A stretch of 64,000 nt of DNA from an uncultured Sphingomonadaceae bacterium (GCA_947493195.1 CANLQG010000001.1:372001-436000), one strand, 5' to 3'. Shown: positions 18,242 to 30,178, counted from the stretch's first letter. The notes: generated by a model not told the origin, from the letters alone. A program made the numbers and translations.

Positions 18242-19203
18242 GGCCGCCCCACCCGCTTGATTTCCCATTCCAGCGTCACGCCGGTCTTTTCTGCCACGCG
18301 GCGGCGCACTTCTTCGCCCAGCCCCTCGATATCGGCGCTGGTGGCCTCACCGGTGTTGATGAGGAAATTGGTGTGCTTCTCACTAACCTGAGCCCCGCCC
18401 ATGGTCAGGCCACGGCAGCCCGCCTCGTCCACCAGTTTCCAGGCGCTGGTGCCCTGGGGATTCTTGAAAGTGGAGCCGCCTGTCTTGGTGCGCAGGGGCT
18501 GGGAATTCTCGCGCTCGTCCGCAATGCGGTCCATCTCCGCGCCGATCTCCTCCGGTTCGCCCGGCACGCCCTTGAACCGCGCGGCGACCACGATGGCACC
18601 ATCGGGCAGGCGCGAATGGCGATAGGAATATTCCAGATCCTCCACCGGCAGCGTCACGAGATCGCCGCCCGGCAGCGCCACGTCGCAATCAACGAGGATA
18701 TCGGCCACCTCGCGCCCGTATGCCCCGCCGTTCATGCGCACAAAGCCGCCCACGGTGCCGGGAATGCCGCGCAGGAATTCCAGCCCCGCAATGCCCGCAT
18801 CGCGCGCGGTGGAGGCGACGAGGATGCCCGGCGCACCGCCGCCGCATTCCACTACGCACTCGCGCTTCACCTCCACGCTGGAGAACGGCTTGCCCAGCCG
18901 CACGACCACGCCCGGAACACCGCCATCGCGGATGATCAGGTTGGAGCCGAGACCCAGCGCCATGACCGGCGTCTCAGGCTCCAGCTTGCCGAGGAAATTC
19001 ACGAGATCATCGAGGTCGGCGGGCTCGAACAGCCAGTCCGCCGTGCCGCCGCTCTTGAACCAGACCAGCTTGGCCAGCGGCGCGTCGCGCTTGAGGTCAC
19101 CCTTAACGCGAGTGGGCACGATGCCGTCGGGACCAGGGGCCTCGTCGGCGCCCGGTGCTTCCGTGCTGTGCATCTGTTCGCCCGGTTGCATCATGTTCGT
19201 CAT
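18238..19203 (-). CDS. murB: UDP-N-acetylenolpyruvoylglucosamine reductase
   Basis: FAD enzyme that completes UDP-MurNAc synthesis. 321 residues, type I form. The FAD domain shows [34 protein letters not shown], then [20 protein letters not shown] and [10 protein letters not shown]. The C-terminal part has [14 protein letters not shown], with the catalytic Ser. The ATG at 19203 overlaps the murC stop as ATGA. It reads [14 protein letters not shown] before the conserved region, so a later ATG is possible but would break the coupling. Confidence 0.95.
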   Translation of the reverse strand: MTNMMQPGEQMHSTEAPGADEAPGPDGIVPTRVKGDLKRDAPLAKLVWFKSGGTADWLFEPADLDDLVNFLGKLEPETPVMALGLGSNLIIRDGGVPGVVVRLGKPFSSVEVKRECVVECGGGAPGILVASTARDAGIAGLEFLRGIPGTVGGFVRMNGGAYGREVADILVDCDVALPGGDLVTLPVEDLEYSYRHSRLPDGAIVVAARFKGVPGEPEEIGAEMDRIADERENSQPLRTKTGGSTFKNPQGTSAWKLVDEAGCRGLTMGGAQVSEKHTNFLINTGEATSADIEGLGEEVRRRVAEKTGVTLEWEIKRVGRP

Positions 19204-20633
19204 GCGCCCTCCGTGGCGCGAATTCGGTTTACATCGTCGGCAAGCCCTGCCGCCCACCTGGTGATATCGCCCGCGCCCATGCAGACGAGCAGGTCACCGG
19301 CCTGAAGCTCACCCGCCAGCTGGCGAGCAAGGTCGTCGTACCCTTCCACGGCCCGCGCATGGCGATGGCCGCGTGCTTTCAGCCCGGATACCAGCGCGTG
19401 TTCGTCCACTCCGGCGATCGGCTCTTCCCCGGCAGAATAGACCGGGGCGGCGTAGACGAGGTCTGCATCCCCGAACGCGCCTTGGAAATCTTCCAGCAGG
19501 TCACGCAGGCGCGTATAGCGGTGTGGCTGCACCACGGCGACCACCCGTCCACTCGCCGCGTCGCGCGCAGCGGACAGGACAGCGCGAATTTCAACGGGAT
19601 GGTGGGCATAATCGTCGATCACGCGGATTTCGGGATCGCCAAAGCAGGCGATCGTGCCGACATGGCTGAACCGCCGCCGAACCCCGCCAAAGCGCGAGAA
19701 ACCTGCACGGATAGCATCCGCCGTGCAGCCCATCTCCAGCGCCACGGCAATGGCGGCACAGGCATTCTGCACGTTGTGACGGCCCGGCATCGGCAGTTCG
19801 ATCCCGTCAATACGCGTTTCGTTGCCATCCCGGTCCGTCTGCACTGCATCGAACCGCGTGGAACCGCCCACCGGCTGCACGTTCTCCGCGCGAACATCGG
19901 CATGGGGGGAAAAGCCGTAAGTGATCACGCGGCGATCACGCACCTTGGCGATCACGTTTCGCACTTCGTCATGGTCGAGGCACAGCACCGCCGCGCCGTA
20001 GAACGGCACGTTCTCGATGAACTGGACGAAGGCATCCTTCACGGCATCGAAACTGCCATAGTGATCGAGGTGCTCGGGATCGATATTGGTGACGACGGCG
20101 ATGGTGCCGTCAAGGCGGAGGAAGCTGCCGTCGCTCTCGTCGGCCTCCACCACCATCCACTCGCTATCGCCCAGCCGCGCGTTGGAGCCGTAGCTTTCGA
20201 TGATTCCGCCGTTGATCACGGTCGGATCGACACCGCCTGCATCCAGTAGTGCGGCGACCATGCTGGTGGTGGTCGTCTTGCCGTGCGTGCCCGCTACCGC
20301 CACGGTCTTTTTCAGCCGCATCAGTTCGGCCAGCATCTCCGCACGGCGCACCACCGGGATACGCTTTTCCAGCGCAGCGGCAACTTCGGGATTGGTGCGT
20401 TTTACGGCCGTGGAGGTCACCACCACGGCAGCATCGCCGATGTTGGCCGCATCGTGGCCGATGAACACGTCGATCCCGCCATCGCGCAGCGCCTTTACCC
20501 GCGCGCTTTCTGCAAGGTCGGAGCCCTGCACGGTGTAGCCAAGATTGGCCATCACCTCGGCAATGCCGGACATGCCGATGCCGCCGATGCCGACGAAGTG
20601 GATCCTGCCGATATCGGTGCCGACGCCTTTCAT
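19200..20633 (-). CDS. murC: UDP-N-acetylmuramate--L-alanine ligase
   Basis: Adds the first stem residue to UDP-MurNAc. 477 residues. The N-terminal Rossmann domain begins [20 protein letters not shown], the P-loop is [14 protein letters not shown], and the central domain has [20 protein letters not shown]. The C-terminal domain includes [12 protein letters not shown] and [16 protein letters not shown], both family signatures. Overlaps murG upstream and murB downstream by 4 nt each. Confidence 0.97.
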   Translation of the reverse strand: MKGVGTDIGRIHFVGIGGIGMSGIAEVMANLGYTVQGSDLAESARVKALRDGGIDVFIGHDAANIGDAAVVVTSTAVKRTNPEVAAALEKRIPVVRRAEMLAELMRLKKTVAVAGTHGKTTTTSMVAALLDAGGVDPTVINGGIIESYGSNARLGDSEWMVVEADESDGSFLRLDGTIAVVTNIDPEHLDHYGSFDAVKDAFVQFIENVPFYGAAVLCLDHDEVRNVIAKVRDRRVITYGFSPHADVRAENVQPVGGSTRFDAVQTDRDGNETRIDGIELPMPGRHNVQNACAAIAVALEMGCTADAIRAGFSRFGGVRRRFSHVGTIACFGDPEIRVIDDYAHHPVEIRAVLSAARDAASGRVVAVVQPHRYTRLRDLLEDFQGAFGDADLVYAAPVYSAGEEPIAGVDEHALVSGLKARGHRHARAVEGYDDLARQLAGELQAGDLLVCMGAGDITRWAAGLADDVNRIRATEGA

Positions 20634-21823
20634 TGCGCGCTATCCCGCGTGGCGCCGTTGGTGGCAGCTTCCTGCGAGGCGCCGCGCGCATTGTTCTCAC
20701 CCACGCGGATAACGTCCATCATGTCCGCCCCGCCGAAACCCTCGACAAGGTCGGCAAGGTCGCTGGCGGCGTCAGGCCTGCCGCAGTTCCACGCGGCGTG
20801 GGCGGCGTTAGCCAGCGTTTCGGGACGGTGGGCCATCGCGTTGATCTGCTTGGCCAGTTCCTTGGCCGTGAAGCCCGCCTGGCGGATGGACCGCGCGCCG
20901 CCCGCCTTCACCACTTCGCGGGTATTAGCCGCCTGGTGATCGTCCGTCGCGATAGGCAACGGTACGAGGATGGCGGGACGGCCGACGGCGGTGAGTTCGG
21001 CAATCGTGGAAGCGCCAGCGCGCCCGATGAACAGATGCGCATCGGCGAGGCGCGCGGACATGTCTTCGAAATAAGTGCCCAGGTCGGCCGGGATGTCGTG
21101 CTTCGCATATCGCGCCCGCACCGCATCGAGGTCTTCGGGGCGGCACTGCTGGGTAACCTGCAACCGATTGCGCAGGGCAGGCGGCAACATCGAGAGACCG
21201 TCGGGAACCACTTCGGACAATATACGCGCACCCTGGCTGCCGCCGGTCACCAGGACGCGGAAAATGCCGTCTTCGGTGAAAGGGGGAAACTCCTCGTCAC
21301 GCAGGGCCAACACGGCGGGGCGCACGGGGTTGCCGACAAGGTGCGTCTTCTTCTCATACTTCGGCTTCAACCGGTCCACGTCGGGATAGGCGAGCGCGAT
21401 GGCATCCACCCGTCCGGCCATCAGGCGGTTCACCCTGCCCAGCACGGCATTCTGTTCATGGATCACTGTGGGAATGTTCGCGCCCTGCGCGCCCAGCAGC
21501 GCGGGCAGCGCAGGATAGCCGCCGAAGCCCACCACCGCGGTGGGCTGGAACGTTTCGTAAAGCCGCTGCGACATGGCACGGCCGTCCATCACCGCCTTGA
21601 TCGCGGCGGGCCAGCGCAGCGGGTTCTTGCCGAAACGACCGGCGGGCAGGACGTGGGCGGTCAGGAAATCGGGTTTCCCCGGAATGGCCTTTCCGCGCTC
21701 GTCCGTGATCAGCGCGACATGGTGGCCGCGCCGCTCCAGTTCATGGGCAAGGGCGAACGCAGGTGTCAGGTGGCCGCCGGTGCCGCCTGCCGCCAGAACG
21801 AAATGGCGCGAAGAGCTGGTCAT
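20630..21823 (-). CDS. murG: UDP-GlcNAc:undecaprenyl-PP-MurNAc-pentapeptide transferase
   Basis: GT28 glycosyltransferase that turns lipid I into lipid II at the inner face of the membrane. 397 residues. Seen: the N-terminal glycine-rich loop [58 protein letters not shown] (second glycine loop), and in the C-terminal domain [20 protein letters not shown] with [11 protein letters not shown]. About 35 residues longer at the C terminus than E. coli MurG, with a polar low-complexity end. Confidence 0.97.
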   Translation of the reverse strand: MTSSSRHFVLAAGGTGGHLTPAFALAHELERRGHHVALITDERGKAIPGKPDFLTAHVLPAGRFGKNPLRWPAAIKAVMDGRAMSQRLYETFQPTAVVGFGGYPALPALLGAQGANIPTVIHEQNAVLGRVNRLMAGRVDAIALAYPDVDRLKPKYEKKTHLVGNPVRPAVLALRDEEFPPFTEDGIFRVLVTGGSQGARILSEVVPDGLSMLPPALRNRLQVTQQCRPEDLDAVRARYAKHDIPADLGTYFEDMSARLADAHLFIGRAGASTIAELTAVGRPAILVPLPIATDDHQAANTREVVKAGGARSIRQAGFTAKELAKQINAMAHRPETLANAAHAAWNCGRPDAASDLADLVEGFGGADMMDVIRVGENNARGASQEAATNGATRDSAQ

Positions 21824-23046
21824 CTGTCGTCCTCCTTTTCCAATGCGTCACGCATGTCGAAAGGTTCCCGCACCAGGAACGGGTTGCGCCGCGTTACCGC
21901 CAGCAGCAGCCCTATCGTGAAACACTGGGCTATTGTCGACGATCCGCCATAACTCACCAAGGGCAGGGTCATGCCCTTGCTGGGGAAAAGCTGCAGGTTG
22001 ACGAGGATATTGATGAATGCCTGTCCGCCAAACAGGGCAATCAGCCCGCTGGCGGCAAGGATGATGAACAGCCGGTCCTCGTCCACCAGCCGGATCAGCA
22101 CCCGCAGGATGATGGCGAGGTAAAGGACGACGATTATGGCGCACACGATCAGGCCCAGCTCCTCTCCGATTACGGAGAAGATATAGTCGGTGTGCGCTTC
22201 GGGCAGGCGCATCTTGTTCTCGCCCAGCCAGAAGCCGCTGCCCGTCCATCCGCCACCGGTCAGCGTGCGGTTGGCAAGGTCCACGTGATCGTAGGCAGCG
22301 GGACCGCCGAAGAAGGAATCGATACGGTTGCGGGCGTTGTCATAGGTAAGATAGGCCAGCAGCAGGGCCGCCAGCCCTCCGCCTGCCAGCATGCCGATCC
22401 GCTGCAGGGGCAGGCCCGCCACCATGACCATGACCAGCCATGCGCCTGCGAACAAGATGGCGGCACCAAGGTTCGGCTGCATCATCAGCAGCGCCACGAT
22501 CAGTCCGACCAGCGCGCCGGATATGCCGATAACCGGCAGCTTGGGATCGCGCAGTTGCCAGGACAGTATCCAGGCAAAGGTGATTGCAAAGGCAGGCTTC
22601 AGGAACTCGCTGGGTTGCACGCCAATACCGAAGCGGATCCAGCGCCTTGCGCCGTTCACTTCGTATCCGATGAACGGCACCAGGAACAGCAGCACCAGCA
22701 TGGCCCCTGCCATCAGGATCGTGCCCCGCCGCAGCATTTCGCGCGGCAGCAGCGATGTTCCCACCAGCACCATCAGCCCCAGCACCTGCCACCGCACGTG
22801 GGCCCAGAAGAAGTAGAGATCGGGAAGGGTTTCCTCCGCGGTGGACAGGCGATGCGCGCTGGCTGGCGATGCCGCCGCCACGGCCAGCGTGCCCACGGCC
22901 ATCAGCAACAGCACGAAGCCCAGCAGCCAGCGATCGATTTCTCGCCACCAGATGCGCAGTTCGCGCTTGCGGTCCCTCGGCAGGCGGGGGCTGCGCTTTT
23001 CGCTGCGGCTGCCGCCGCGCGGGATATAGATGGGCTGCGGGCTCAT
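21820..23046 (-). CDS. ftsW: SEDS peptidoglycan glycosyltransferase FtsW
   Basis: Septal lipid II polymerase working with FtsI. 408 residues, about ten membrane segments. Landmarks are the early RWWREIDRWLLGFVLLLMAV type region, VNGARRWIRFG (large loop signature near the active site), QPSEFLKPAF, and late in the protein LVSYGGSSTIAQCFTIGLLL. The N terminus is basic with [20 protein letters not shown]. Overlaps murD and murG by 4 nt. FtsW rather than RodA is decided by the dcw context. Confidence 0.95.
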   Translation of the reverse strand: MSPQPIYIPRGGSRSEKRSPRLPRDRKRELRIWWREIDRWLLGFVLLLMAVGTLAVAAASPASAHRLSTAEETLPDLYFFWAHVRWQVLGLMVLVGTSLLPREMLRRGTILMAGAMLVLLFLVPFIGYEVNGARRWIRFGIGVQPSEFLKPAFAITFAWILSWQLRDPKLPVIGISGALVGLIVALLMMQPNLGAAILFAGAWLVMVMVAGLPLQRIGMLAGGGLAALLLAYLTYDNARNRIDSFFGGPAAYDHVDLANRTLTGGGWTGSGFWLGENKMRLPEAHTDYIFSVIGEELGLIVCAIIVVLYLAIILRVLIRLVDEDRLFIILAASGLIALFGGQAFINILVNLQLFPSKGMTLPLVSYGGSSTIAQCFTIGLLLAVTRRNPFLVREPFDMRDALEKEDDR

Positions 23047-24404
23047 GCCGCGGACCTCGAATCAAAGCCGCATTCGACGGGCGTCGCATCGCAGCCGATA
23101 CTGGCCGCCAGTTCGCGGAAGCTGTCGCCGCGCGCCTCGTAATCCCGGAACTGGTCGAAGCTGGCACAGGCCGGGCTGAACAGGATGATATCGCCCTGCG
23201 TCGCCGCGGCAATGCTGCGCGACACCGCCTCCGCCAGCAGTTCGCACCGCTCCACCTTCATGTGCGGCGCCAGCAGGTCGGCAAACATCGGGCCGGCCTC
23301 GCCAATAGTATAGGCGCAGGCGACATTGCCGAAATGCGGAGTGCAGTCGTTGAGGTTGTTTTCCTTGGCCAGGCCGCCGCAGATCCAGTGGATACGCGAC
23401 CGCCCGGCCTCGCGCGGATAGGCAGCCAGAGCTGGCGCGGTGGAGGCAGGATTGGTCGCCTTTGAATCGTTTACGAACAGCACGCCGTTTGCGCTGCCCA
23501 TGCGCTCCATCCGGTGCGGCAATCCGGCAAAACTGGCGAGACCGGCCAGCACCTGGTCACGCGACAGGCCAAGCTGCTGGGTCAGGGCTGCGGCTATCGC
23601 GGCGTTCTGGAGGTTGTGAGGGCCTTGCAGGCTGGGCCAGTCTTTCTGGAACGGCTCCCACGCCCACGCATTTACGCACATGGCACGTCCATCGGGGCGG
23701 CGGGCGGCCTCGGCCTGCTGGATGGCGCTGGTCGGAGCATCCGCGCAGCCGAACACGGCGAACTGTCCAGCCCCCTGCATCGTGAACAACCGCCCCTTGG
23801 CAAAGGCATAGGCGGCAAAGTCGTCATACCGGTCGAGATGGTCGGGCGTTATGTTGATGAGCGCCGCAGCCTCGCACGCCAGCGAGCGAGTCAGGTCGAT
23901 CTGGTAGCTCGAGAGCTCGAACACGTAGACACCGCCTCGTGGCAGCGGATCGCGGCCCAGCACGGGCAGGCCGATATTGCCGCCCAGCAGGGCAGGTACG
24001 CCAGCCTCTCGCAGCAGGTGATGCACAAGGGCGGTGGTGGTCGACTTGCCGTTCGTTCCGGTTATGCCCACAACGCGGTGGGCGGGAAGTTCGGCCCGGG
24101 CGAGCGCGAACAGTTCGATATCGCCGATGATCGGTACGCCCGCCGCGCGTGCGCGCTCGGCAATCGGATGGGTGTTGAGCGGCACGCCCGGCGAGACCAC
24201 GATCCCGTCGAAGCCAGTGAGGTCGATCTCCAGCGGATCGCCGATGTCGCAACGGCTGGCCAGCGCCTCGCGCGGTTCCTCGCGCCGGTCCCAGGCGGTC
24301 ACGCGCGCTCCGCTGGCCAGCAACGTTTCGACCGTGGCCATCCCGGACCTCGCGAGCCCGAGCACGCAGTAATTCTTGCCGGAAAAGGCCTTGGCCGTGA
24401 TCAC
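23043..24404 (-). CDS. murD: UDP-N-acetylmuramoyl-L-alanine--D-glutamate ligase
   Basis: Adds D-Glu to UDP-MurNAc-L-Ala. 453 residues. Seen: [18 protein letters not shown] (N-terminal UDP-binding fold), VVSPGVPLN, the P-loop [37 protein letters not shown]-type central signature (here [14 protein letters not shown]), and in the C domain [11 protein letters not shown] and [19 protein letters not shown]. Overlaps of 4 nt on both sides. Confidence 0.97.
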   Translation of the reverse strand: MITAKAFSGKNYCVLGLARSGMATVETLLASGARVTAWDRREEPREALASRCDIGDPLEIDLTGFDGIVVSPGVPLNTHPIAERARAAGVPIIGDIELFALARAELPAHRVVGITGTNGKSTTTALVHHLLREAGVPALLGGNIGLPVLGRDPLPRGGVYVFELSSYQIDLTRSLACEAAALINITPDHLDRYDDFAAYAFAKGRLFTMQGAGQFAVFGCADAPTSAIQQAEAARRPDGRAMCVNAWAWEPFQKDWPSLQGPHNLQNAAIAAALTQQLGLSRDQVLAGLASFAGLPHRMERMGSANGVLFVNDSKATNPASTAPALAAYPREAGRSRIHWICGGLAKENNLNDCTPHFGNVACAYTIGEAGPMFADLLAPHMKVERCELLAEAVSRSIAAATQGDIILFSPACASFDQFRDYEARGDSFRELAASIGCDATPVECGFDSRSAA

Positions 24405-25474
24405 CTGAGCTTCAACGTGGCGAGCCCGATGGTGGCGAGCACCAGGGCGATGATCCAGAAGCGGATCACCACCTTGCTCTCGCTCCAGCCGAGCTGTTCG
24501 AAATGGTGGTGGATGGGAGCCATGCGGAATACCCGCCGGCCTGTGCGTTTGAACCAGAAGACCTGCACGATGACGCTGACCGCTTCGAGCACGAACAGAC
24601 CGCCAATGATGGCGAGCACGATCTCATGGTGGCTGGCAACAGCAATCGCGCCCAGCGCTCCGCCAAGGGCCAGCGAGCCGGTATCGCCCATGAACACCGC
24701 GGCGGGAGGCGCATTGTACCACAGGAAGGCGAGGCCCGCCCCCATGATGGCGGTACACATGATCGCCAGCTCGCCTGCGGACAGCACGTGCGGGATGCCG
24801 AGATAGCCGGAGAAGTCGGCGCGGCCCACGAGGTAGCAGATGAGCGCAAAGGCGCCCGCCGCGATCACCACTGGCATGGTGGCAAGCCCGTCCAGGCCGT
24901 CCGTCAGGTTCACGGCATTGCCCGCGCCGACGATCACCGTGGCGGCGAAGGGGTAGAAGAACCAGCCAAGTTCGAGCCCGGTATCGGAAACGAACGGCAG
25001 GTAAAGCGCCGTGGAGCCAACTTCCTGCACGATGATCCAGGTGGCGATGCCTGCAACGATGAACTCGGCCAGCAGGCGAACCTTGCCGGGCACGCCCTTG
25101 TGGCTGCGCTTGGACACCTTGTCGTAATCATCGAGGAAACCGATCGCGCCGAAACCCAGCGTCACCGCCAGGCAGGCCCACAGGAACGGGTTCGAGAGAT
25201 CCATCCACAGCAGCATCGAGATCGCCAGCGCAGTAAGGATCATCAACCCGCCCATGGTGGGCGTGCCGACCTTCTTCTGGTGCGATTCCGGCCCGTCGGC
25301 GCGGATCGGCTGACCCTTGCCCTGGCGTACGCGCAGCATATTGATGAATTTCGGACCGATAAGCAGGCCGATGAAGAGTGCCGTCATCATGGCCGCGCCA
25401 GCCCTGAAGGTCTGATAGCGGACGAGGTTGAAGATCCCCTCGAAGTCCAGCATCTCTGCAAGAAAATAGAACAT
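24401..25474 (-). CDS. mraY: Phospho-N-acetylmuramoyl-pentapeptide-transferase
   Basis: Polytopic enzyme that makes lipid I from UDP-MurNAc-pentapeptide and undecaprenyl phosphate. 357 residues, about ten membrane helices. The aspartates of the active site are visible in [20 protein letters not shown] and [13 protein letters not shown], together with [15 protein letters not shown] and the C-terminal [13 protein letters not shown]. Separated from murF by 11 nt, one of only two non-overlapping junctions in the cluster. Confidence 0.97.
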   Translation of the reverse strand: MFYFLAEMLDFEGIFNLVRYQTFRAGAAMMTALFIGLLIGPKFINMLRVRQGKGQPIRADGPESHQKKVGTPTMGGLMILTALAISMLLWMDLSNPFLWACLAVTLGFGAIGFLDDYDKVSKRSHKGVPGKVRLLAEFIVAGIATWIIVQEVGSTALYLPFVSDTGLELGWFFYPFAATVIVGAGNAVNLTDGLDGLATMPVVIAAGAFALICYLVGRADFSGYLGIPHVLSAGELAIMCTAIMGAGLAFLWYNAPPAAVFMGDTGSLALGGALGAIAVASHHEIVLAIIGGLFVLEAVSVIVQVFWFKRTGRRVFRMAPIHHHFEQLGWSESKVVIRFWIIALVLATIGLATLKLR

Positions 25475-25485
25475 GGGTACGCGCG

Positions 25486-26943
25486 TCAGCCTTCCCTGGC
25501 TGTGAAATGGTCCACGACGCGGGCCAGCCCTACCGAGTTGGAGCCCTTCACCAGCACGGCGTCCCCGCCAGCCAATCCGAATTCCTGCAAGGCAGCGATA
25601 GCCTCGCCCGCGTTATCGCAATGGGCAAAGGTTACGCCCTTGCCAAGCGTATTGGCAGCGTCTTTCCCCATTTCCCGTGCGAGGGACAGCATCTCGTCAC
25701 CCACCAACACCGCGTGATCGATATTGGCCGCCAGAATGGGTTCGAGCAGTTGTGCGTGGAAAGCGGGCGCGAAATCACCCAATTCCTTCATGCTGCCCAG
25801 CACGACGACCCGGCGCGTTGCGGGCGTCTGGCCAAGCTGCGCCAGCGTGGCGCGCATGGAGGCAGGATTGGCGTTGTAACTTTCGTCGATCAGCAGCGCA
25901 TGGCCGCCCGGAACCTTGGCGCGCACCCGCGCGCCGCGACCTTTCAGCCCGCCCATCTCCGCCAGCGCCAGGCCAGCCGCGCCAAGGTCTCCACCTGCCG
26001 CGTAGACAGCCGCCATCACGCACAGCGCGTTGTCGATCCAGTGTTCGCCCGGTTCCGCCACGGTGAAGCACAGGCGCATGTCGCCCATGGCCGCCGTGAC
26101 CAGCGAACCGCCGGAACCATCGGGCACGGCATCGAGCAGGCGCAGATCTGCATGGGCGCTGCGTCCGAAAGCGATGATCTTAACCCCTTTCGCCTTGGCG
26201 GCGGCGCGAAGCTGTTCGAACTGCTCGACGTCGGCGGGGATCACCGCCGTGCCACCCTTTTGCAGGCCTTCGAAGATTTCGGACTTGGCGGCGGCAATCC
26301 CCTCCATCGAACCCAGGTTCTCGATATGCGCGGGCGCGATCGTGGTAATGACGGCGACGTGCGGGCGTACTTGCGCGGTTAACCCGGAAATCTCGCCGGC
26401 GTGGTTCATGCCCATCTCGAACACGCCATATCGCGTGCGCGGCGGCATGCGCGACAGGCTGAGCGGCACGCCCACGTGATTGTTGTAGCTGCGCACGGAG
26501 CGGTGAGCCGCGCCCCTGCTGGTGCGTTCCAGCGCGGTGAAGATGGCTTCCTTCACTCCGGTCTTGCCGACAGAGCCGGTGACGCCGACGATCTTTGCAG
26601 CGGCACGGCGCCGTGCGGCGTCGGCCAGGGCTTCCAGCGCCTTCGTCGTATCTTCGACGCGGACGTGTGGATAGTCCACCTCACGGTCGACCAGGGCGGC
26701 TGCAGCGCCGTTGGCGAAGGCTGCATCGAGGAAGCGATGGCCGTCCATAGCCTCCCCCTTAAGCGCGACGAACAGGTCTCCGCCGCGCACGTCGCGGCTG
26801 TCCATCTCGACGCCGCTAACCTGAAATTCACCATAAGCGGTCCCGCCTGTAGCGGCAGCGATCTCGACAGAAGTCCACAGCGCGAGGCGCGCGGTGTCGG
26901 ACTGGGGACGCGGCCAGCGCAGCGGAGCGAGCGCGGCGCTCAT
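25486..26943 (-). CDS. murF: UDP-N-acetylmuramoyl-tripeptide--D-alanyl-D-alanine ligase
   Basis: Adds the D-Ala-D-Ala made by Ddl. 485 residues. The N-terminal domain has [19 protein letters not shown], the P-loop is [15 protein letters not shown], the central domain [12 protein letters not shown] and [14 protein letters not shown], and the C domain [16 protein letters not shown]. The ATG at 26943 overlaps the murE stop as ATGA, deciding it over an ATG 33 nt further upstream. Confidence 0.96.
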   Translation of the reverse strand: MSAALAPLRWPRPQSDTARLALWTSVEIAAATGGTAYGEFQVSGVEMDSRDVRGGDLFVALKGEAMDGHRFLDAAFANGAAAALVDREVDYPHVRVEDTTKALEALADAARRRAAAKIVGVTGSVGKTGVKEAIFTALERTSRGAAHRSVRSYNNHVGVPLSLSRMPPRTRYGVFEMGMNHAGEISGLTAQVRPHVAVITTIAPAHIENLGSMEGIAAAKSEIFEGLQKGGTAVIPADVEQFEQLRAAAKAKGVKIIAFGRSAHADLRLLDAVPDGSGGSLVTAAMGDMRLCFTVAEPGEHWIDNALCVMAAVYAAGGDLGAAGLALAEMGGLKGRGARVRAKVPGGHALLIDESYNANPASMRATLAQLGQTPATRRVVVLGSMKELGDFAPAFHAQLLEPILAANIDHAVLVGDEMLSLAREMGKDAANTLGKGVTFAHCDNAGEAIAALQEFGLAGGDAVLVKGSNSVGLARVVDHFTAREG

Positions 26944-28415
26944 CGTGCGCTGCCCTTGGCCATCTGCGCCGCGCACTCGCGTGCGACCGTCACGTCGTCG
27001 AAGGGCAATACCCGCATGTTTTCTCCCGATCCCACGATCTGTCCCTGTTCGTGTCCCTTGCCCGCGACCAGCACGATGTCGTCCTTGCCGGCCTCTTCGA
27101 TTGCAGCGGCGATGGCATCGCGCCGCCCGCCGATGTTTCGTGCTGCATTGCCCGCGCCCTGCATCACCTGTTCGCGGATGCTGGCGGCATCTTCGCCGCG
27201 CGGATTGTCATCAGTGACGATCACCAGCTCGCTGCCCGCCGCAGCGGCCTCACCCATCGGCGCGCGCTTGCCGGTGTCGCGGTCCCCGCCCGCGCCGAAT
27301 ACTGTGATGAGGCGACCGTTCACGTGCGGGCGCAATGCAGCAATCGCGGCGGCAAGGGCATCCGGCGTGTGGGCGTAATCCACATAAACCGGCGCGCCGC
27401 GCGCAGAAATCACCGCCCGCTCCAACCGGCCACGAACTGGCTGCAGGCGAGAGACCGCGTCGAACACCTGCGCCGGTGCGGTTCCCGTCGCGAGAACCAG
27501 CCCCGCAGAAACCAGCGCATTGGCGACCTGGTAGGCACCGATCAGCGGCAGGCGGATGGCATGGGCACGGCCCGCGTGGACGAATTTCAATTCCTGACCC
27601 AGCGGGCTGGGCGTGCGGGCGATCAGGTTAATATCTTTACCTTTTTCGCCAACCGTAAACACGCGCAGGCCGCGCTCTTTCGCGAGATCAACAACGCGCT
27701 GCGACCATTCGTCATCGGCCCAGACGACTGCCGTACCACCGTCATCGACGACTTCGGAAAACAGCCGCATCTTGGCCGCGAAATAGTCCTCCATGTCCTT
27801 GTGGTAATCGAGGTGGTCGCGGCTGAGATTGGTGAAGGCACCGGCGTGAACCGGCAGCCCCTCGTTGCGGAATTGCGAAAGGCCGTGGCTCGATGCCTCG
27901 TAGGCGACGTGCGTCACACCTTCGCGCGCCAGACCGGTCATGTTGGATAGGAAAGTGACGATATCGGGCGTGGTGAGGCCAGTGGAGACGCTTTCGTCGG
28001 GCGTAGTCACGCCCAAGGTGCCGATGCTCGCGGCGCGCTCCCCGCACATGCGCCAGATCTGGCGCGTCATTTCCACGCAGGATGTCTTGCCGTTGGTTCC
28101 GGTAACGGCGACCACGGTGGGCGGCGTGGGACGAAAGTAGAGCGCAGCGGCGCGGGCAAAGGCGCGGCGTGGATTTTCGTCCGCAAGATGCAGCGCGCCT
28201 TCCACCTTCGCTTCGGGCCGGGCGACCACGGCCACTGCCCCGCCCGCGATGGCCGCAGGGATGAAATCCTCTCCGTTTACAGCCGAGCCCTGGAACGCGC
28301 CGAACACATTGCCCGGCGCAACCTTGCGATGGTCGATGGCGAAGCCGGTGACAGTGGTGTCGCCTGCCCCTCCGGCATCGATGCCAAGCTGGCTGGCAAT
28401 TTCGGAAAGGCGCAT
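26940..28415 (-). CDS. murE: UDP-MurNAc-L-alanyl-D-glutamate--2,6-diaminopimelate ligase
   Basis: Adds the third stem residue. 491 residues. P-loop VTGTNGKTSCVEMTRQIW, YEASSHGLSQFR in the central domain, NLSRDHLDYHKDMEDYF with the carbamylated-lysine region, and VTDDNPRGEDAASI in the C domain. The DNPR motif marks meso-diaminopimelate specificity, as expected for a Gram-negative wall. The ATG shares one base with the ftsI stop. Confidence 0.97.
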   Translation of the reverse strand: MRLSEIASQLGIDAGGAGDTTVTGFAIDHRKVAPGNVFGAFQGSAVNGEDFIPAAIAGGAVAVVARPEAKVEGALHLADENPRRAFARAAALYFRPTPPTVVAVTGTNGKTSCVEMTRQIWRMCGERAASIGTLGVTTPDESVSTGLTTPDIVTFLSNMTGLAREGVTHVAYEASSHGLSQFRNEGLPVHAGAFTNLSRDHLDYHKDMEDYFAAKMRLFSEVVDDGGTAVVWADDEWSQRVVDLAKERGLRVFTVGEKGKDINLIARTPSPLGQELKFVHAGRAHAIRLPLIGAYQVANALVSAGLVLATGTAPAQVFDAVSRLQPVRGRLERAVISARGAPVYVDYAHTPDALAAAIAALRPHVNGRLITVFGAGGDRDTGKRAPMGEAAAAGSELVIVTDDNPRGEDAASIREQVMQGAGNAARNIGGRRDAIAAAIEEAGKDDIVLVAGKGHEQGQIVGSGENMRVLPFDDVTVARECAAQMAKGSAR

Positions 28416-30178
28416 CAGTCCACATCCCCTACAAGCGGGCGAAGGTCGGTCAGGTCGATATCGCGATCGGCATCGGGCAGCACGCCCAGTTGCGGGCCGA
28501 TGCGCGGTACGAGGCGCCCGACGATGGGCGCAGCGTTCCAGGCGGCCGTACGCTGGTAGGAGCTGGCGACGGTGCCCTTGGGCTCGTCCAGCATTATGAT
28601 TACCACGTAGCGCGGGCTATCCATCGGGAAGGCAGCGGCAAAGGTGGAGATGAGCGAGGTCGTACGATAGCCGCCCGCGCCCGGCTTTTCCGCGCTGCCG
28701 GTCTTACCGCCCACGCGGAAACCCGGGGCGTTGGCATTGCGCCCCGTGCCATAGACCGCGATCATGCGCAGCAACTGGTTCATGCGCGCACTGGTGCTGG
28801 CCTTGAACACGCGGCGCCCGCGCGGGGCCTGCCCCGGCGCAATGCGCTGCAGCGTGGCGGGACGCCAGATGCCGCCGTTCACCATCGCCGCGTAGGCAGA
28901 GGCGAGGTGCAGCGGCGTAACCGCGATGCCGTGGCCATAACCTACGGTGATGCCGCGAATTGGCGCCCACTCCCCCGATTGCCAGATCGGAAAACCACGA
29001 GCGGGCAGCTCGATATAAGGCCGCTCGTTCATGCCGAGGTCCACCATGTACTTGCGCAGAGTGGCCGCGCCCATCTCGTCCACGATATGGCCGGTGACGA
29101 TGTTGGAGGAGTGGATCAGCATCTCGGGCGTGTTCAGTGTCGCGCCCAGCGGGTGGGAATCGCGGATGGTCCGGCGCTGCACCTGGTAGGGGGTGGCACC
29201 ATAACGGCGCGAGAGATCGGTGATGGAACCGCTGTCGATGGCGGCGGCCACGGTCAGCGGCTTGAAGGTGCTGCCCAGTTCGTAGACCTGGTTGGTCACG
29301 CGGTTGAACGCTGGTGCAGTGATGCCGCGATCGTATTGTTCCTGCGTCACCTTCACATCGGACGACTTCACGTCGTTGGGATCGAACTCCGGCAGGCTGG
29401 CCAGTGCCAGCACTTCGCCGCTGTCCACGTCCAGCACAATGCCAGCAGCGCCCACGGCGTCTACCGCCAGCATCCCGCTGCGCAGTTCGTCCTCCAGCGC
29501 GCCCTGCACGCGGGTATCGATGGAAAGGGCCACCGGTTCCGCCCGGCGAACCGGGTCCATCAATTGCTCGTCCAACACCGATTCCATGCCAACCCGGCCA
29601 TGGCCGTCTGCCGCGACATAGCCCAGCACGTGGGCGGCCAGCGAACCTTGCGGATAGTGGCGATCCGTCTCGCGCGGCAATTCCAGCGCCAGTTCGCCGA
29701 TGGCGATCACGCGGTTGGCATCCTCGGGCAGCACCCGGCGGCGCAGGTATCCAGCTCGGCCCGAACGCAGTTGCTGGGTCAGTTCGTGCTGGTCGAGATC
29801 CGGGAAGATTGCCTTGAGTTCGCTGGCCACCTCTTCGGGCGATTTCACCAGCGGCGGGCCACCATCGCCGCCTTCGTTCATTGCGGCTGGGTTGAACCAC
29901 AGCGCATAGGCGGGAAATGCGCGGGCAAGCGGCACGCCATTACGGTCGGTGATCTCTCCGCGCGGGGGCAGCAGGGCATCGGCCATCGAACGCTGGGTGG
30001 GGCCAGGCTCCACCGTGCCGATCCACGTGATCCGCACCAGTGCAGCAGCCGCCACCAGCACGAAGGCCAGCGCGATCAGCAGCAGGCGCAGACGCGCGAC
30101 CAGCAGGGCGCGGCGACGATGATCGACACGCCCCGCCTGGCCAGTAATGATGGTGTGCGGGGCTGCGTACGCGGTCAC
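28415..30178 (-). CDS. ftsI: Septal peptidoglycan transpeptidase FtsI (PBP3)
   Basis: Class B penicillin-binding protein partnering FtsW. 587 residues from a GTG at 30178, which overlaps the ftsL stop as GTGA. A basic cytoplasmic segment (GRVDHRRRALLVARLR) precedes one membrane helix, then the dimerisation domain begins PPRGEITDRNGVPLA. Catalytic motifs are S303-T-F-K306, S357-S-N359 and K492-T-G494. The frame is open about 110 codons further upstream, but that part is antisense-free coding of ftsL in another frame, so the overlapping GTG is preferred. Confidence 0.95.
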   Translation of the reverse strand: MTAYAAPHTIITGQAGRVDHRRRALLVARLRLLLIALAFVLVAAAALVRITWIGTVEPGPTQRSMADALLPPRGEITDRNGVPLARAFPAYALWFNPAAMNEGGDGGPPLVKSPEEVASELKAIFPDLDQHELTQQLRSGRAGYLRRRVLPEDANRVIAIGELALELPRETDRHYPQGSLAAHVLGYVAADGHGRVGMESVLDEQLMDPVRRAEPVALSIDTRVQGALEDELRSGMLAVDAVGAAGIVLDVDSGEVLALASLPEFDPNDVKSSDVKVTQEQYDRGITAPAFNRVTNQVYELGSTFKPLTVAAAIDSGSITDLSRRYGATPYQVQRRTIRDSHPLGATLNTPEMLIHSSNIVTGHIVDEMGAATLRKYMVDLGMNERPYIELPARGFPIWQSGEWAPIRGITVGYGHGIAVTPLHLASAYAAMVNGGIWRPATLQRIAPGQAPRGRRVFKASTSARMNQLLRMIAVYGTGRNANAPGFRVGGKTGSAEKPGAGGYRTTSLISTFAAAFPMDSPRYVVIIMLDEPKGTVASSYQRTAAWNAAPIVGRLVPRIGPQLGVLPDADRDIDLTDLRPLVGDVD